Of a stretch of 57,823 bases of DNA, positions 45,740 through 55,536 are shown piece by piece; the stretch's first letter is position 1, and each line of letters opens with the position of its first letter. The translations under genes were made by a program, and so were the position numbers. This DNA comes from Hydromonas duriensis (lineage in GTDB: Bacteria > Pseudomonadota > Gammaproteobacteria > Burkholderiales > Burkholderiaceae): assembly GCF_004363775.1 (NCBI RefSeq), contig NZ_SNZE01000013.1, positions 1 through 57,823 of the forward strand, in the 5' to 3' direction. The notes under the pieces were generated by a model. The model saw only the letters and a list, made by a program, of their open reading frames with translations, was not told the DNA's origin and ran no database searches.

Positions 45740-46993
45740 TTACACATCCAACAACAAACGCGCTGGATCTTCCAAAGCCTCTTTCATAGTCACTAAGCCC
45801 AAAACAGCTTCACGCCCGTCAATGATGCGGTGATCGTATGACATGGCCAAGTAGTTGATGGGACGAATGACGATTTGACCATTTTCCACCACGGCACGGT
45901 CTTTAGTCGCATGTACACCAAGAATCGCTGATTGTGGCGGGTTAATAATCGGGGTTGAAAGCATAGAGCCGAATACACCACCGTTAGAAATTGAGAACGT
46001 ACCGCCTGTCATTTCTTCAATGGTGAGCTTGCCGTCCTTGGCTTTTGCACCAAACTCAGCAATCTGCTTTTCGATATCGGCCAAACTGAGTTGGTCGGCA
46101 TTACGAATCACAGGAACAACCAAACCACGAGGCGAGCCAACAGCGATACCAATATCAAAATAACCATGATAAACAATATCATTGCCGTCAACCGAAGCGT
46201 TCAGCACTGGATACTTTTTGAGGGCGGCAACGGCTGCTTTAACAAAGAAGCTCATGAATCCGAGTTTAACGCCATGCTCTTTTTCGAATTTATCTTTATA
46301 TTTATTGCGCATTTCAATGACGGGAGCCATATTGACTTCATTGAATGTCGTCAAGATGGCGTTGGTCGATTGAGATTGCAATAAACGTTCTGCGACACGA
46401 GCGCGCAAACGACTCATTGGTACGCGTTGCTCTGGGCGATCGGCCAAAATGCCATTGACATTGATTGGTGCTTTAACCACTGGCAATGCTGAGCCTGCGC
46501 TTGGAGCTGGGATGGCTGATTTGGCAACAGCAGTACTTGCAGTAGCTGCATTTAAAGCGTCTGCTTTGGTGATGCGACCATCTTTGCCTGTACCCGTCAC
46601 ATTGTTGACACCACTTTCTGCCATGATTTTAGCTGCTGCAGGCGAAGGGGTGCTTGTGTGCGCCGCTGGCGTGACTGCTATGGCAGAGCTTTGAATGGCG
46701 GTAACGGGTTGTGGCGACGGCGCGTCAACGGCTGGCACGTCACCTGCGATTGCTGTGGTGTCTATTTTGGCAATTAATTGACCGCTGGCGACCGTTGCTC
46801 CGTCTGCGGCAATGATTTCAACCAAAACACCTGACGCAGGCGCTGGCAATTCAAGAACGACTTTGTCGGTTTCAACGTCGATTAAATTTTCATCACGGGT
46901 GACACTTTGACCCGCTTTTTTGTTCCATGTGAGCAATGTCGCTTCGGCAATAGATTCTGACAATTGGGGAACAACAACTTCAATGATGGCCAT
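45740..46993 (-). CDS. sucB: 2-oxoglutarate dehydrogenase E2, dihydrolipoyllysine succinyltransferase
   Basis: E2 transfers succinyl groups to CoA and forms the core of the complex. The start at 46993 gives 417 residues with [18 protein letters not shown] at the N-terminus. A lipoyl domain has the lipoylated Lys in [14 protein letters not shown] (about 43), followed by an Ala/Pro linker, an E3-binding domain ([10 protein letters not shown]...[11 protein letters not shown]) and the catalytic domain ending [17 protein letters not shown]. All parts are intact. It follows sucA by about 84 bases. Confidence 0.97.
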   Translation of the reverse strand: MAIIEVVVPQLSESIAEATLLTWNKKAGQSVTRDENLIDVETDKVVLELPAPASGVLVEIIAADGATVASGQLIAKIDTTAIAGDVPAVDAPSPQPVTAIQSSAIAVTPAAHTSTPSPAAAKIMAESGVNNVTGTGKDGRITKADALNAATASTAVAKSAIPAPSAGSALPVVKAPINVNGILADRPEQRVPMSRLRARVAERLLQSQSTNAILTTFNEVNMAPVIEMRNKYKDKFEKEHGVKLGFMSFFVKAAVAALKKYPVLNASVDGNDIVYHGYFDIGIAVGSPRGLVVPVIRNADQLSLADIEKQIAEFGAKAKDGKLTIEEMTGGTFSISNGGVFGSMLSTPIINPPQSAILGVHATKDRAVVENGQIVIRPINYLAMSYDHRIIDGREAVLGLVTMKEALEDPARLLLDV

Positions 46994-47077
46994 AATATGT
47001 TTTCTTTCATTCGTGGGGTGGGCTATACCCACCGCTTCGGTTTATTCAATTATCTTTTTAAAAACAATTGGTTGAAA

Positions 47078-49939
47078 TTACTTTCTCAAAAAGTTTTTTA
47101 ACTTGCCAAAAGCAGCAACCATCATGGCTTTTTGTTGCTCATAATGTTTGGCGTAGTAACCTACTGCGGGTGAAGCAGATGCTGGGCGACCCGCATAGGC
47201 AAGTTTTTGACCTTCGTTTAAGTTTTCAAACAAATTGTGTTGAATTTGGAACCATGGACCTTGGTTTTGAGGTTCATCTTGCACCCATACAATCTCTTCA
47301 AGTGAAGGATATTTTTTGAGTTCCGCAGCAAAAGCTTTATGCGGGAATGGGTACATTTGCTCGAGACGAATCACAGGCACGTTTTGGTCTTTTTCTTCTC
47401 GGCGAGCGGCCAAAATGTCGTAATACACTTTGCCCGAGCAAACCAATAGACGTTTGACTTTTTTCGCATCCACTTTCACAGTGGCGTCCGTCTCACCAAT
47501 AATCGTTTGGAATGAGCCTTGAGCCAATTCGCTCAAATCAGAAATAGCTTCTTTGTGACGCAAAAGCGATTTAGGCGTAAAGATAATCAATGGTTTGCGG
47601 AAAGAGCCGACCATTTGGCGACGCAAGATATGGAAAATTTGCGCTGGAGTCGTCGGTTGAACCACTTGCATGTTGTGATCTGCACATAATTGCAAATAAC
47701 GCTCAATCCGTGCAGAAGAGTGTTCTGGCCCTTGGCCTTCGTAACCATGAGGCAACATTAATGTCAGACCTGATGCACGGCCCCATTTGACTTCACCACT
47801 AGAAATAAACTGGTCAATGACCACTTGTGCGCCATTGGCAAAGTCACCGAATTGCGCTTCCCAAATCACCAATGTATTGGGTGCAGTGGTTGAGTAACCG
47901 TACTCAAAGCCCAATACCGCTTCTTCCGATAACACAGAGTCAATCACAGTAAAACTGGCTTCGCTTGTCACATTTTGCAATGGAATGTAGCTACCTGAAT
48001 CCCAACGTTCACGGTTCTGATCATGAACAACCGCATGACGATGAGTAAACGTGCCTCGGCCAGAGTCTTGACCCGTGATACGAATATCATAGCCGTTGGT
48101 CAATAAAGATGCAAAACCTAAGTGCTCGGCCATACCCCAATCTAAAGGTTGTTTACCCTCCGACATGGCGCGACGATTTTTCATCAAAGTGGCAACCAAC
48201 GGATGAGGTGTTAAACCCTCAGGCAAAGTGGTGATTTTTTCACCCAAACGTTTGAGTTCTGACTCAGGTACGCCAGTATTGGTTTCATCCACCCATTTTT
48301 TATGCAAAAACGAGCCCCAGTCTGCGGCGAATTGGTGTTTATAATTGCTCAAAACACTGGTGTGATAATGGCGACCTTCATCCATCGCATTACGGAAGTC
48401 CGTGGCCATCTGCTCAGCTTCACCCGCTTGCAAAACACCTTGAGTGGTCAATTTTTCAGCATACAGCGCACGCGTTCCTGGGTGTTTACCAATGGTTTTA
48501 TACATCAAAGGTTGAGTTAAAGCTGGTGTATCTTGTTCGTTATGACCAAGTTTGCGGAAGCACACGATGTCAATCACAACATCTTTTTTGAAGGCTTGGC
48601 GATAATCCAATGCCAGTTGTGTGGCCCACACAACCGCTTCAGGGTCATCACCGTTGACGTGCAATACAGGTGCTTCGATAAGTTTGGCCACGTCCGTGCA
48701 GTAAGTTGTAGAACCTTTATCGCGCGGGTCTGATGTGGTAAAACCAATTTGATTGTTAATAACAATGTGAATCGTGCCGTGTGTGCCGTAACCTCGAGTT
48801 TGCGCGAGATTGAGGGTTTCCATAACAACGCCCTGCCCTGCAAAAGCGGCATCGCCATGCACTTGAACGGGCAGCACTTCTGAGCCTGTTTCATCGTTGC
48901 GACGGTCTTGTCGAGCGCGCGCCGAACCTTCGACCACTGGATTAACGATTTCGAGGTGAGACGGGTTAAATGCCAAAGATAGGTGAACGGGGCCACCTTC
49001 TGTGCTGACGTCACTTGAAAAGCCTTGGTGGTACTTCACGTCACCCGCGGGCAAGTCGTCGCCATGTTTACCTTCAAACTCAGCAAACAAATCGGCTGGA
49101 TTTTTACCCAGTGTGTTCACCAATACATTCAAGCGACCACGGTGTGCCATACCAATCACGATTTCTTTCACACCCTGTGCGCCACCGTGTTGGATTAACG
49201 CATCCATTGAGGCGATAAAGCTCTCACCGCCTTCAAGTGAAAAGCGTTTTTGTCCTACATAGCGCGTATGCAAATAGCGTTCGATGCCTTCTGCTTCAGT
49301 CAATTCGAGCATGATGCGTTTTTTTTGCTCGCCATTGAACTGTGGTGTCGCTTTGCATGACTCCAAACGCTCTTGCCACCAGCGTTTTTCTGCTGGATCA
49401 GAAATGTACATGTATTCAGCACCGAGCGTGCCACAGTATGTCGCACGCAAGGCTTGTACCAAGTCTCGCAAGCTCATGGTGTCTTGGCCAAAATACGTAT
49501 TAGCGGTACTGTAGGTTTCGTCTAAATCAGCTTCAGTAAAACCGTAAAAAGAGGGTTCTAATTCTTGAATTTCGGGACGCTCTCTGCGTTTGAGAGGGTC
49601 CAACTCAGCCCAGCGCGCACCTAAAAATCGGTAGGCAGCGACTAAAGACTGTACGTCTACTTGTTTTTTTGCTTGACCAAGGTCAGCATTCGCTGCTTGA
49701 GCCGCGAGGAATTTGTTTTGTTTTGCACGTTGGGCAAAAGACTCAACGACAGGCGCATGAGCCACATCACGTACGTCGATTTCACCATTGCTCGCTGGAA
49801 CGTGCTGCATATTGTCAAAATACGAACGCCATTGTTCTGGTACGGCGGATGGATTGTCGAGGTAAAGTTCATACAGCTCTTCAACGTAGGGCGCATTGCC
49901 GCCAAAGAGGTATGAATTTGACAAAAAGTCATTCATCAT
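47078..49939 (-). CDS. sucA: 2-oxoglutarate dehydrogenase E1
   Basis: E1 decarboxylates 2-oxoglutarate with thiamine diphosphate. The start is the ATG at 49939 (protein MMNDFLSNSYLFGGN), preceded by AAAGGA; the open frame extends 147 bases further with an unrelated sequence. The N-terminal E2-binding region (about 1-45) is followed by the TPP-binding domains (including IGMAHRGRLNVLVNTLGK and GDAAFAGQGVVMET) and the transketolase-type C-terminal domain with VWEAQFGDFANGAQ. At 953 residues it is normal. It opens the operon sucA, sucB, three exported genes, lpdA. Confidence 0.98.
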   Translation of the reverse strand: MMNDFLSNSYLFGGNAPYVEELYELYLDNPSAVPEQWRSYFDNMQHVPASNGEIDVRDVAHAPVVESFAQRAKQNKFLAAQAANADLGQAKKQVDVQSLVAAYRFLGARWAELDPLKRRERPEIQELEPSFYGFTEADLDETYSTANTYFGQDTMSLRDLVQALRATYCGTLGAEYMYISDPAEKRWWQERLESCKATPQFNGEQKKRIMLELTEAEGIERYLHTRYVGQKRFSLEGGESFIASMDALIQHGGAQGVKEIVIGMAHRGRLNVLVNTLGKNPADLFAEFEGKHGDDLPAGDVKYHQGFSSDVSTEGGPVHLSLAFNPSHLEIVNPVVEGSARARQDRRNDETGSEVLPVQVHGDAAFAGQGVVMETLNLAQTRGYGTHGTIHIVINNQIGFTTSDPRDKGSTTYCTDVAKLIEAPVLHVNGDDPEAVVWATQLALDYRQAFKKDVVIDIVCFRKLGHNEQDTPALTQPLMYKTIGKHPGTRALYAEKLTTQGVLQAGEAEQMATDFRNAMDEGRHYHTSVLSNYKHQFAADWGSFLHKKWVDETNTGVPESELKRLGEKITTLPEGLTPHPLVATLMKNRRAMSEGKQPLDWGMAEHLGFASLLTNGYDIRITGQDSGRGTFTHRHAVVHDQNRERWDSGSYIPLQNVTSEASFTVIDSVLSEEAVLGFEYGYSTTAPNTLVIWEAQFGDFANGAQVVIDQFISSGEVKWGRASGLTLMLPHGYEGQGPEHSSARIERYLQLCADHNMQVVQPTTPAQIFHILRRQMVGSFRKPLIIFTPKSLLRHKEAISDLSELAQGSFQTIIGETDATVKVDAKKVKRLLVCSGKVYYDILAARREEKDQNVPVIRLEQMYPFPHKAFAAELKKYPSLEEIVWVQDEPQNQGPWFQIQHNLFENLNEGQKLAYAGRPASASPAVGYYAKHYEQQKAMMVAAFGKLKNFLRK

Positions 49940-50293
49940 GATGGGCTTGTCCTTTCTGTGTGTAACACACAATGGGATTAGGGAGAAACACTCCCATTGA
50001 CGTTGCGGCCATACCGCTTGGTCAATAGCCAATGTACCACTGTCTAGGTACATCGGGGGCGAGTGGAATAAACACGTTGGACACACAGAAAGAATAAATA
50101 AACAATCTGGTACCCAGTAAAAAGTGATTAAACGCGAAAAAATATTAAAAATCTACATGCAGCGCAGCATTCTATCATTTTCAAAGATTTAAATGAAAGC
50201 GACTTTTTCTACTTTATGAGAAAAACTTGATTTAATTGGGGGTGTAATCAATTTGTCAGCGTATAGAGTGATTAAACAGGTGTTCAACAGATG
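49940..50293. other. 354-base intergenic region upstream of sucA
   Basis: No gene is supported here. The stretch is AT-rich between about 50090 and 50280 and must carry the sucA operon promoter, but no pair of convincing -35/-10 boxes stands out. The part next to sucA is GC-richer and could be a leader; short inverted repeats are present but none is strong. Confidence 0.5.
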
Positions 50294-50887
50294 CTAACGA
50301 TGCCCATGTCGATAGATACAACCTTCCATGTGGTCATTCACCAAACCCATTGCCTGCATAAACGCATAACACGTTGTCGGCCCTACAAACTTCCAACCTC
50401 TTTTTTTCAAATCTTTGCTCAAACGAGTGGATGTCGGTGTGGCGCTGGGAATCGTTTCACGCATCACTACTGCGGGACGCTCACTTTCTGGCGGTACAAA
50501 CTGCCCAAAATAGTCATTGAGCGAACCAAATTCTTGTATCAATTCAATCGCCCGTTGCGCATTGTGTATGGTCGCTTCGATTTTACCGCGATGACGAATG
50601 ATGCCGTCGTCTTGCAATAATCGCTCAACATCGGAGGCCGTAAATTGAGACACGGTTGAGATATCAAACTGTTTAAACGCTTTGCGAAAACCTTCACGCC
50701 GCTTTAAAATCGTGTACCACGACAAGCCCGATTGAAAACCTTCAAGGCAAATTTTTTCAAATAAGCGCGTGTCGTCGTATACGGGCTTGCCCCACTCTAC
50801 ATCATGATAATGGACGTATAGTTCATCATCTCCGCACCAAAAACAGCGTCCATTATGTAAACTGGGTTTATTTGTATTCACAATCAA
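50294..50887 (-). CDS. tag: DNA-3-methyladenine glycosylase I
   Basis: Tag removes 3-methyladenine from alkylated DNA in base-excision repair. The zinc site is complete: Cys in GRCFWCG, His in HYHDVEWGKP and the C-terminal HMEGCIYRHGH (H and C). The family core ILKRREGFRKAFKQFD is present. About 197 residues. The frame's first codon is TTG; GTG at 50881 is an equally plausible start, with GGA upstream. It stands between sucA and cls on the same strand. Confidence 0.95.
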   Translation of the reverse strand: MIVNTNKPSLHNGRCFWCGDDELYVHYHDVEWGKPVYDDTRLFEKICLEGFQSGLSWYTILKRREGFRKAFKQFDISTVSQFTASDVERLLQDDGIIRHRGKIEATIHNAQRAIELIQEFGSLNDYFGQFVPPESERPAVVMRETIPSATPTSTRLSKDLKKRGWKFVGPTTCYAFMQAMGLVNDHMEGCIYRHGHR

Positions 50888-50932
50888 AAGTCCAAAAATA
50901 TAGGTAAAAACAATAAGTAAAAAACGGCGTGC

Positions 50933-52369
50933 TCATAGCACTGGCCCCATGGTCGCGACGGTGTTGTACCACAGCAATTTAGGCTTAGTCCATTCTTCAA
51001 CTTCTGACAAAGTTACTCGCACCGAGGCATCGATGTATCCTTGCTGTCGCTCTATGATGGTTTGAGTCAATGTTTTATCGTACAACACAATATTGTTTTC
51101 GTAATTCAAGTCAAAACTTCGACGGTCTAAATTGGCCGAACCCAGCATGGTGACTTCGCCGTCAATGGTCAATAATTTGGCATGCAATAAGCCACCCGTA
51201 TATTCATAAATTTTTACGCCCGCTTTAAGTAAAGCTTGATAATAGCTGCGACTGGCGGCCGCGACAATCCACGAGTCATTGCGACGCGGCACATTCAACG
51301 TCACACTGGCACCGCTTCGAGCGGCGATGCATAATGCATTAAAAATCGACTCATTGGGCACGAAGTACGGGGTCGTGATAATGAGTTCGTCTCTTGCACA
51401 AGCAATCAGGGTCAAAAACACATCGGGCATAGCGGAGTGACGCTCAGTTGGGCCCGTGCCAATAACCAATGCGGGGCAATTTTGAGCTTTTGTCGTTTCT
51501 TCAAGCAGCCATAAGGTTTCAAGGTTTTCATGCGTTGCAAGCTGCCAATCACTGGCAAATAAACGTTGATTTTGCAACACAATCGGCCCAGTGAAGCGCA
51601 CCACCGTGTCGACCCAAGGCGCGTACTTCGGCTTCGGAGAAAACGCCGCATCAGCGCAATTTTGACTCCCACAATAAGTAATGCGATTATCAATCACCAT
51701 AATTTTTCGATGATTGCGTAAATCAATTCGCCCAAACAGCATGCGCATGATGGGATTGCCAATTGGCAGAGCGTAGGCAACCCGTACACCCGCCTCTTCC
51801 ATTTGTTCCCAATATGTTGAATCAATCAAGCTACGCGAACCGAGGGCATCCGCCAGCACACGGCATACCACACCACGCCCCGCCGCACGACAAAGCGCGT
51901 CAATCACTTTCAAACCACTGGTGTCAGCGAGCCAGATATAAAACAAAAGATGCACATGATGCTGCGCCTCGTCAATGTCCTTGACCAAGGCGTCAATTGT
52001 TTTTTCAGAATTGGCCATAATTTCGCCGTGATTACCGCCTACAGGCATAAAACCATTCACCGACTGAGCAATACGGAACAACTGCTGATAGCGTTCTGGA
52101 ATGTCCACATCAAAAGGCTCATGTAAACTGGCTTTTGATTGCTGAAACAATGAGCTTTGTATTTTTCGCATGCGTTCGGCACGTTCAAACCCAATATTGG
52201 TTTCACCAAACATAAAATAAAACAAAATACCGAAAACAGGCACACCTGCAATGACAAGCATCCACGCGACTCGGGATGCAGGCTCACGATACGGACGCAA
52301 CATTACTCGACCTAAAACATACAATGCAATGGCGTAGTTTAAGACAACTAAGCATGTCGTCCAAGTCAT
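50933..52369 (-). CDS. cls: Cardiolipin synthase
   Basis: This phospholipase-D superfamily enzyme condenses two phosphatidylglycerols to cardiolipin. Two membrane helices form the N-terminus (VVLNYAIALYVLG; WMLVIAGVPVFGILFYFMF). Two HKD motifs follow: NHRKIMVIDNRITYCGSQN (near 220) and HAKLLTIDGEVTMLGSANLD (near 400). At 478 residues it is the ClsA-like size. GGAGG lies 4 bases before the ATG, a strong ribosome site. Confidence 0.96.
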   Translation of the reverse strand: MTWTTCLVVLNYAIALYVLGRVMLRPYREPASRVAWMLVIAGVPVFGILFYFMFGETNIGFERAERMRKIQSSLFQQSKASLHEPFDVDIPERYQQLFRIAQSVNGFMPVGGNHGEIMANSEKTIDALVKDIDEAQHHVHLLFYIWLADTSGLKVIDALCRAAGRGVVCRVLADALGSRSLIDSTYWEQMEEAGVRVAYALPIGNPIMRMLFGRIDLRNHRKIMVIDNRITYCGSQNCADAAFSPKPKYAPWVDTVVRFTGPIVLQNQRLFASDWQLATHENLETLWLLEETTKAQNCPALVIGTGPTERHSAMPDVFLTLIACARDELIITTPYFVPNESIFNALCIAARSGASVTLNVPRRNDSWIVAAASRSYYQALLKAGVKIYEYTGGLLHAKLLTIDGEVTMLGSANLDRRSFDLNYENNIVLYDKTLTQTIIERQQGYIDASVRVTLSEVEEWTKPKLLWYNTVATMGPVL

Positions 52370-52463
52370 GCAACCTCCAATGATGGTGTGTTATATAAGC
52401 TTAAATACAACAAGCCAATAAATAACAAAACAAAAAATCGCTTTTTATATTTTTATCGCAAAA

Positions 52464-52485
52464 AAAGCAGCCAGACAGCCGCTTT
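52464..52485 (-). terminator. Terminator after fabG
   Basis: The minus strand reads AAAGCGGC-TGTCTG-GCTGCTTT (7 Watson-Crick pairs and one G-T) followed by TTTTGCG. It lies 70 bases past the fabG stop and ends the fab operon without an acpP gene. Confidence 0.8.
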
Positions 52486-52554
52486 CTTTACACCAGTAGA
52501 TTATGTTACCTATCTATCACGAAAAAAGTAGGCCATCGCGTTTCGTCAACACGC

Positions 52555-53298
52555 TTACATATACATGCCGCCGTTTACTGCCAAGACTTGCCCTGTAATG
52601 TAAGCCGCCTCTGGTGAGGCGAGAAATGCCACTGCATGGGCAATGTCTTGTGCTTGCCCCAATCGCGCCAACGGAATTTGGCTTGCAAGCGCATTAATCG
52701 CCTCTTCACCCAAAGCCGCCGTCATATCAGTTTGAATAAAGCCTGGTGCCACGCAGTTGACAGTGATATTGCGCGAGCCTAATTCTTTGGCCAACGCTCG
52801 AGACATTCCCTCAACGCCCGCCTTCGCCGCTGCGTAGTTTGCTTGACCAGGGTTACCCATTTGTGCAATCACCGAAGTCACACTGATGATTCGCCCTGCT
52901 CGGGCTTTCATCATGCCTCGCATGACGCCGCGAGAAAGGCGAAATACGCCTCTTAAATTGGTGGCGATAACGGCATCAAAATCTTCATCTTTCATGCGCA
53001 TCGTTAAGTTATCACGCGTGATGCCTGCATTATTGACGAGGATATTTATCGTACCTAAATCTTTTTCGATTTGTGCCAATACCGCGTCACTTTGTTCAGC
53101 ATCCGCAACATTCAACACCAACCCCATATTTTTAGGGTTAATCGCTTGTAAACCTTTGGCGATGTCAGCCGCGCCTGCTTCCGAGGTGGCTGTACCAACC
53201 ACAATCGCACCGCGCTCTGCCAAAGTGTGTGCAATCGCACGGCCAATACCGCGAGATGCACCTGTAACCAAAGCGATTTGATTGTTTAATGAACTCAT
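52555..53298 (-). CDS. fabG: 3-oxoacyl-ACP reductase
   Basis: FabG reduces beta-ketoacyl-ACP with NADPH in fatty acid elongation. The Rossmann motif TGASRGIGRAIAH starts near residue 14; NNAG and the catalytic Ser (SVTSV) and YAAAKAG Tyr/Lys follow. It ends with the family ITGQVLAVNGGMYM. At 247 residues it is typical. GGAG lies 8 bases before the ATG. Confidence 0.97.
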   Translation of the reverse strand: MSSLNNQIALVTGASRGIGRAIAHTLAERGAIVVGTATSEAGAADIAKGLQAINPKNMGLVLNVADAEQSDAVLAQIEKDLGTINILVNNAGITRDNLTMRMKDEDFDAVIATNLRGVFRLSRGVMRGMMKARAGRIISVTSVIAQMGNPGQANYAAAKAGVEGMSRALAKELGSRNITVNCVAPGFIQTDMTAALGEEAINALASQIPLARLGQAQDIAHAVAFLASPEAAYITGQVLAVNGGMYM

Positions 53299-53396
53299 TT
53301 TTTAACTCCAATTCTTGATACGAATATCCAATACCATATCTAACAACTCAAGATATTTTTAATACAACACGGGGCAACCTAGCCCCCGCATATGAA

Positions 53397-54332
53397 TTAA
53401 CTTAGTGCCTCACGAATAGCGGACAAACTCGCCTGATCAACCAAGGCGTGCCCTGCAACACGGCTGTCGATGCGCTTGGCCAAACCAGCCAAAACTTTAC
53501 CAGGACCGCATTCAACCACATCGGAAATATTTTTATTTGCCATGGCCTGCACACACTCAACCCAGCGCACAGGATGCCATGCTTGGCGCACAAGCGCGTC
53601 TTTGATGCGAGCCACGTCATGCTCGACCATTACATCAACATTATTCACCACGGGTACGCTCGGCGCGTTCATTGTCACGTTTGCCAATGCATTTTGCAAC
53701 ACATCCGCAGCGGGCTTAAGTAAACTCGAATGAAACGGTGCTGAAACGGGTAATAGCAATGCGCGCTTCGCACCTGCCGCTTTTGCCAATTCGCACGCTT
53801 TCTCAACCGCCTCTTTGTGACCCGCAATCACTACTTGACCTGGAGAGTTAAAATTAACCGCTTGAACGACTTCGCCCGCCACCTCTGTTTGAGCCGTTTC
53901 ACATACGAACTTCACGGTGTCGTCATCAAGCCCTAAAATAGCAGCCATGCCACCCACGCCGACAGGCACGGACGTTTGCATCGCTTCGGCGCGTGTGCGC
54001 ACGAGCTTAACAGCATCGCTCAAACTAAACACGCCTGCCGCAGTCAAAGCGGAATATTCACCTAAGCTGTGCCCCGCCATCATTGTGGGTACAGCACCGC
54101 CAACTGAAAGCCAAGCGCGATAAAAAGCCACACTGGCCGTGAGCATGACAGGCTGAGTATGAATCGTCAGATTTAAATCTTCAATAGGCCCATTTTTCAT
54201 CATATTGAGCAAATCCAAGCCCAAAGCATCCGATGCTTCGGCAATGGTGTCTTGCACCACAGGCAAATCAGCGAGGTCGTTGAGCATGCCAACGCTTTGC
54301 GAGCCTTGACCTGGAAAAACAAATGCAAACAT
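53397..54332 (-). CDS. fabD: Malonyl-CoA:ACP transacylase
   Basis: FabD loads malonyl groups onto ACP. The start at 54332 (MFAFVFPGQGSQ) has GGAG upstream. The oxyanion motif FPGQGSQSVGM, the nucleophile GHSLGEYSAL (Ser near 92) and the catalytic His in LPVSAPFHSSLL are present. About 311 residues. It is 98 bases upstream of fabG and behind a hairpin after fabH. Confidence 0.97.
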   Translation of the reverse strand: MFAFVFPGQGSQSVGMLNDLADLPVVQDTIAEASDALGLDLLNMMKNGPIEDLNLTIHTQPVMLTASVAFYRAWLSVGGAVPTMMAGHSLGEYSALTAAGVFSLSDAVKLVRTRAEAMQTSVPVGVGGMAAILGLDDDTVKFVCETAQTEVAGEVVQAVNFNSPGQVVIAGHKEAVEKACELAKAAGAKRALLLPVSAPFHSSLLKPAADVLQNALANVTMNAPSVPVVNNVDVMVEHDVARIKDALVRQAWHPVRWVECVQAMANKNISDVVECGPGKVLAGLAKRIDSRVAGHALVDQASLSAIREALS

Positions 54333-54350
54333 ATCATCTCCAAAAAAATA

Positions 54351-54378
54351 CAGAAAAAGCAAATTCATGCTTTTTCTG
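54351..54378 (-). terminator. Hairpin between fabH and fabD (possible attenuator)
   Basis: A perfect 10-bp stem (CAGAAAAAGC / GCTTTTTCTG) with an 8-base loop lies 18 bases upstream of the fabD start. The T-rich arm makes it terminator-like, although only a few T follow, so it may attenuate or process the operon transcript. Confidence 0.6.
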
Positions 54379-54429
54379 TGTTCCTTAAATTAAACGAATT
54401 GAGTAAGAAATTTAGAATGCGCCAAGGCT

Positions 54430-55404
54430 CTAGAACTTGAGAAGGCTCGCGCCCCAAGTAAAGCCACCACCAACCCCTTGCAACAACAAGGTTTGACCTT
54501 TTTGGATGCGACCATCACGCACCGCTTTATCTAAAGCTAAAGGAACTGAGGCGGCTGAAGTATTGCCGTGCAAATTCACAGATACAATCACTTTTTCATC
54601 GGGTACATTTAATCGTTTAGCCGCTGCTTGCATAATGCGGATATTGGCCTGATGAGGAATAAACCAATCTAAATCCGCCACATCCATGCGTGCATCCTCA
54701 AGCACCTCAATCGCGACATCTCCAAGTGCTTTGACGGCATTTTTAAATACTGCCTGACCATCCATGGTAATAAAAGGATGCCCCACAATTTGACCGTTTT
54801 TTATAACGCCATTGCTGTATAAAATGGTCGACAAGTCACCATCTGCATGAACCTTGCATGACAACACACCTGGTTCATCTGAAGCCTGCAATACCACTGC
54901 ACCTGCACCATCACCAAACAAAACACAGGTTGTGCGGTCGCTCCAATCCAATAAACGCGAAATCACTTCGGCACCAACAACCAGCGCTGTTTTAATTTGT
55001 CCCGACCGAATCATCGCATTCGCGGTTGTCAATGCGTAAATAAAGCCAGTACAAGCCGCTTGTACATCAAAAGCCGCTGCTTTTTTAGCGCCAATGCGTG
55101 ATTGCAATAAACACGCTGAACTGGGGAACATCATGTCGCCTGTAGACGTGCCAACGATGATTAAATCCAACTCTTCTGCATGAACACCTGCCATTTCAAG
55201 GGCATTTTTTGCCGCCACTTCGGCCAAAGAACTCGTGGTTTGGTCTGGATTCGCCCAATAACGCTGGGTAATGCCCGTGCGCTCACGTATCCACTCATCC
55301 GACGTTTCAATACCTTGTTTTGCCAAACGTTCAACCAACATCGCGTTGCTAACAGGCTCATTAGGTACAAAACTACCCGTACCAATGATTCGTGCATATG
55401 TCAT
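54430..55404 (-). CDS. fabH: 3-oxoacyl-ACP synthase III
   Basis: FabH starts fatty acid synthesis by condensing acetyl-CoA with malonyl-ACP. The catalytic Cys is in [15 protein letters not shown] (about 113), the His in [11 protein letters not shown] (about 250) and the Asn in [10 protein letters not shown] (about 280). At 324 residues it is full length. GAGGG lies 4 bases before the ATG. plsX, normally just upstream, is absent; a divergent gene starts instead. Confidence 0.97.
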   Translation of the reverse strand: MTYARIIGTGSFVPNEPVSNAMLVERLAKQGIETSDEWIRERTGITQRYWANPDQTTSSLAEVAAKNALEMAGVHAEELDLIIVGTSTGDMMFPSSACLLQSRIGAKKAAAFDVQAACTGFIYALTTANAMIRSGQIKTALVVGAEVISRLLDWSDRTTCVLFGDGAGAVVLQASDEPGVLSCKVHADGDLSTILYSNGVIKNGQIVGHPFITMDGQAVFKNAVKALGDVAIEVLEDARMDVADLDWFIPHQANIRIMQAAAKRLNVPDEKVIVSVNLHGNTSAASVPLALDKAVRDGRIQKGQTLLLQGVGGGFTWGASLLKF

Positions 55405-55536
55405 GTTTGCCCTCTATTCTCTGCATTTATCAAGTGCAGGCATTGTACGCCAAAAGAGGTTTGGTGTAAAAGTCAAAAACTCTCGATGCTATTTCTCGCT
55501 CACCACATGGTTCAGCCAATTGTATTAAAATGCCGC

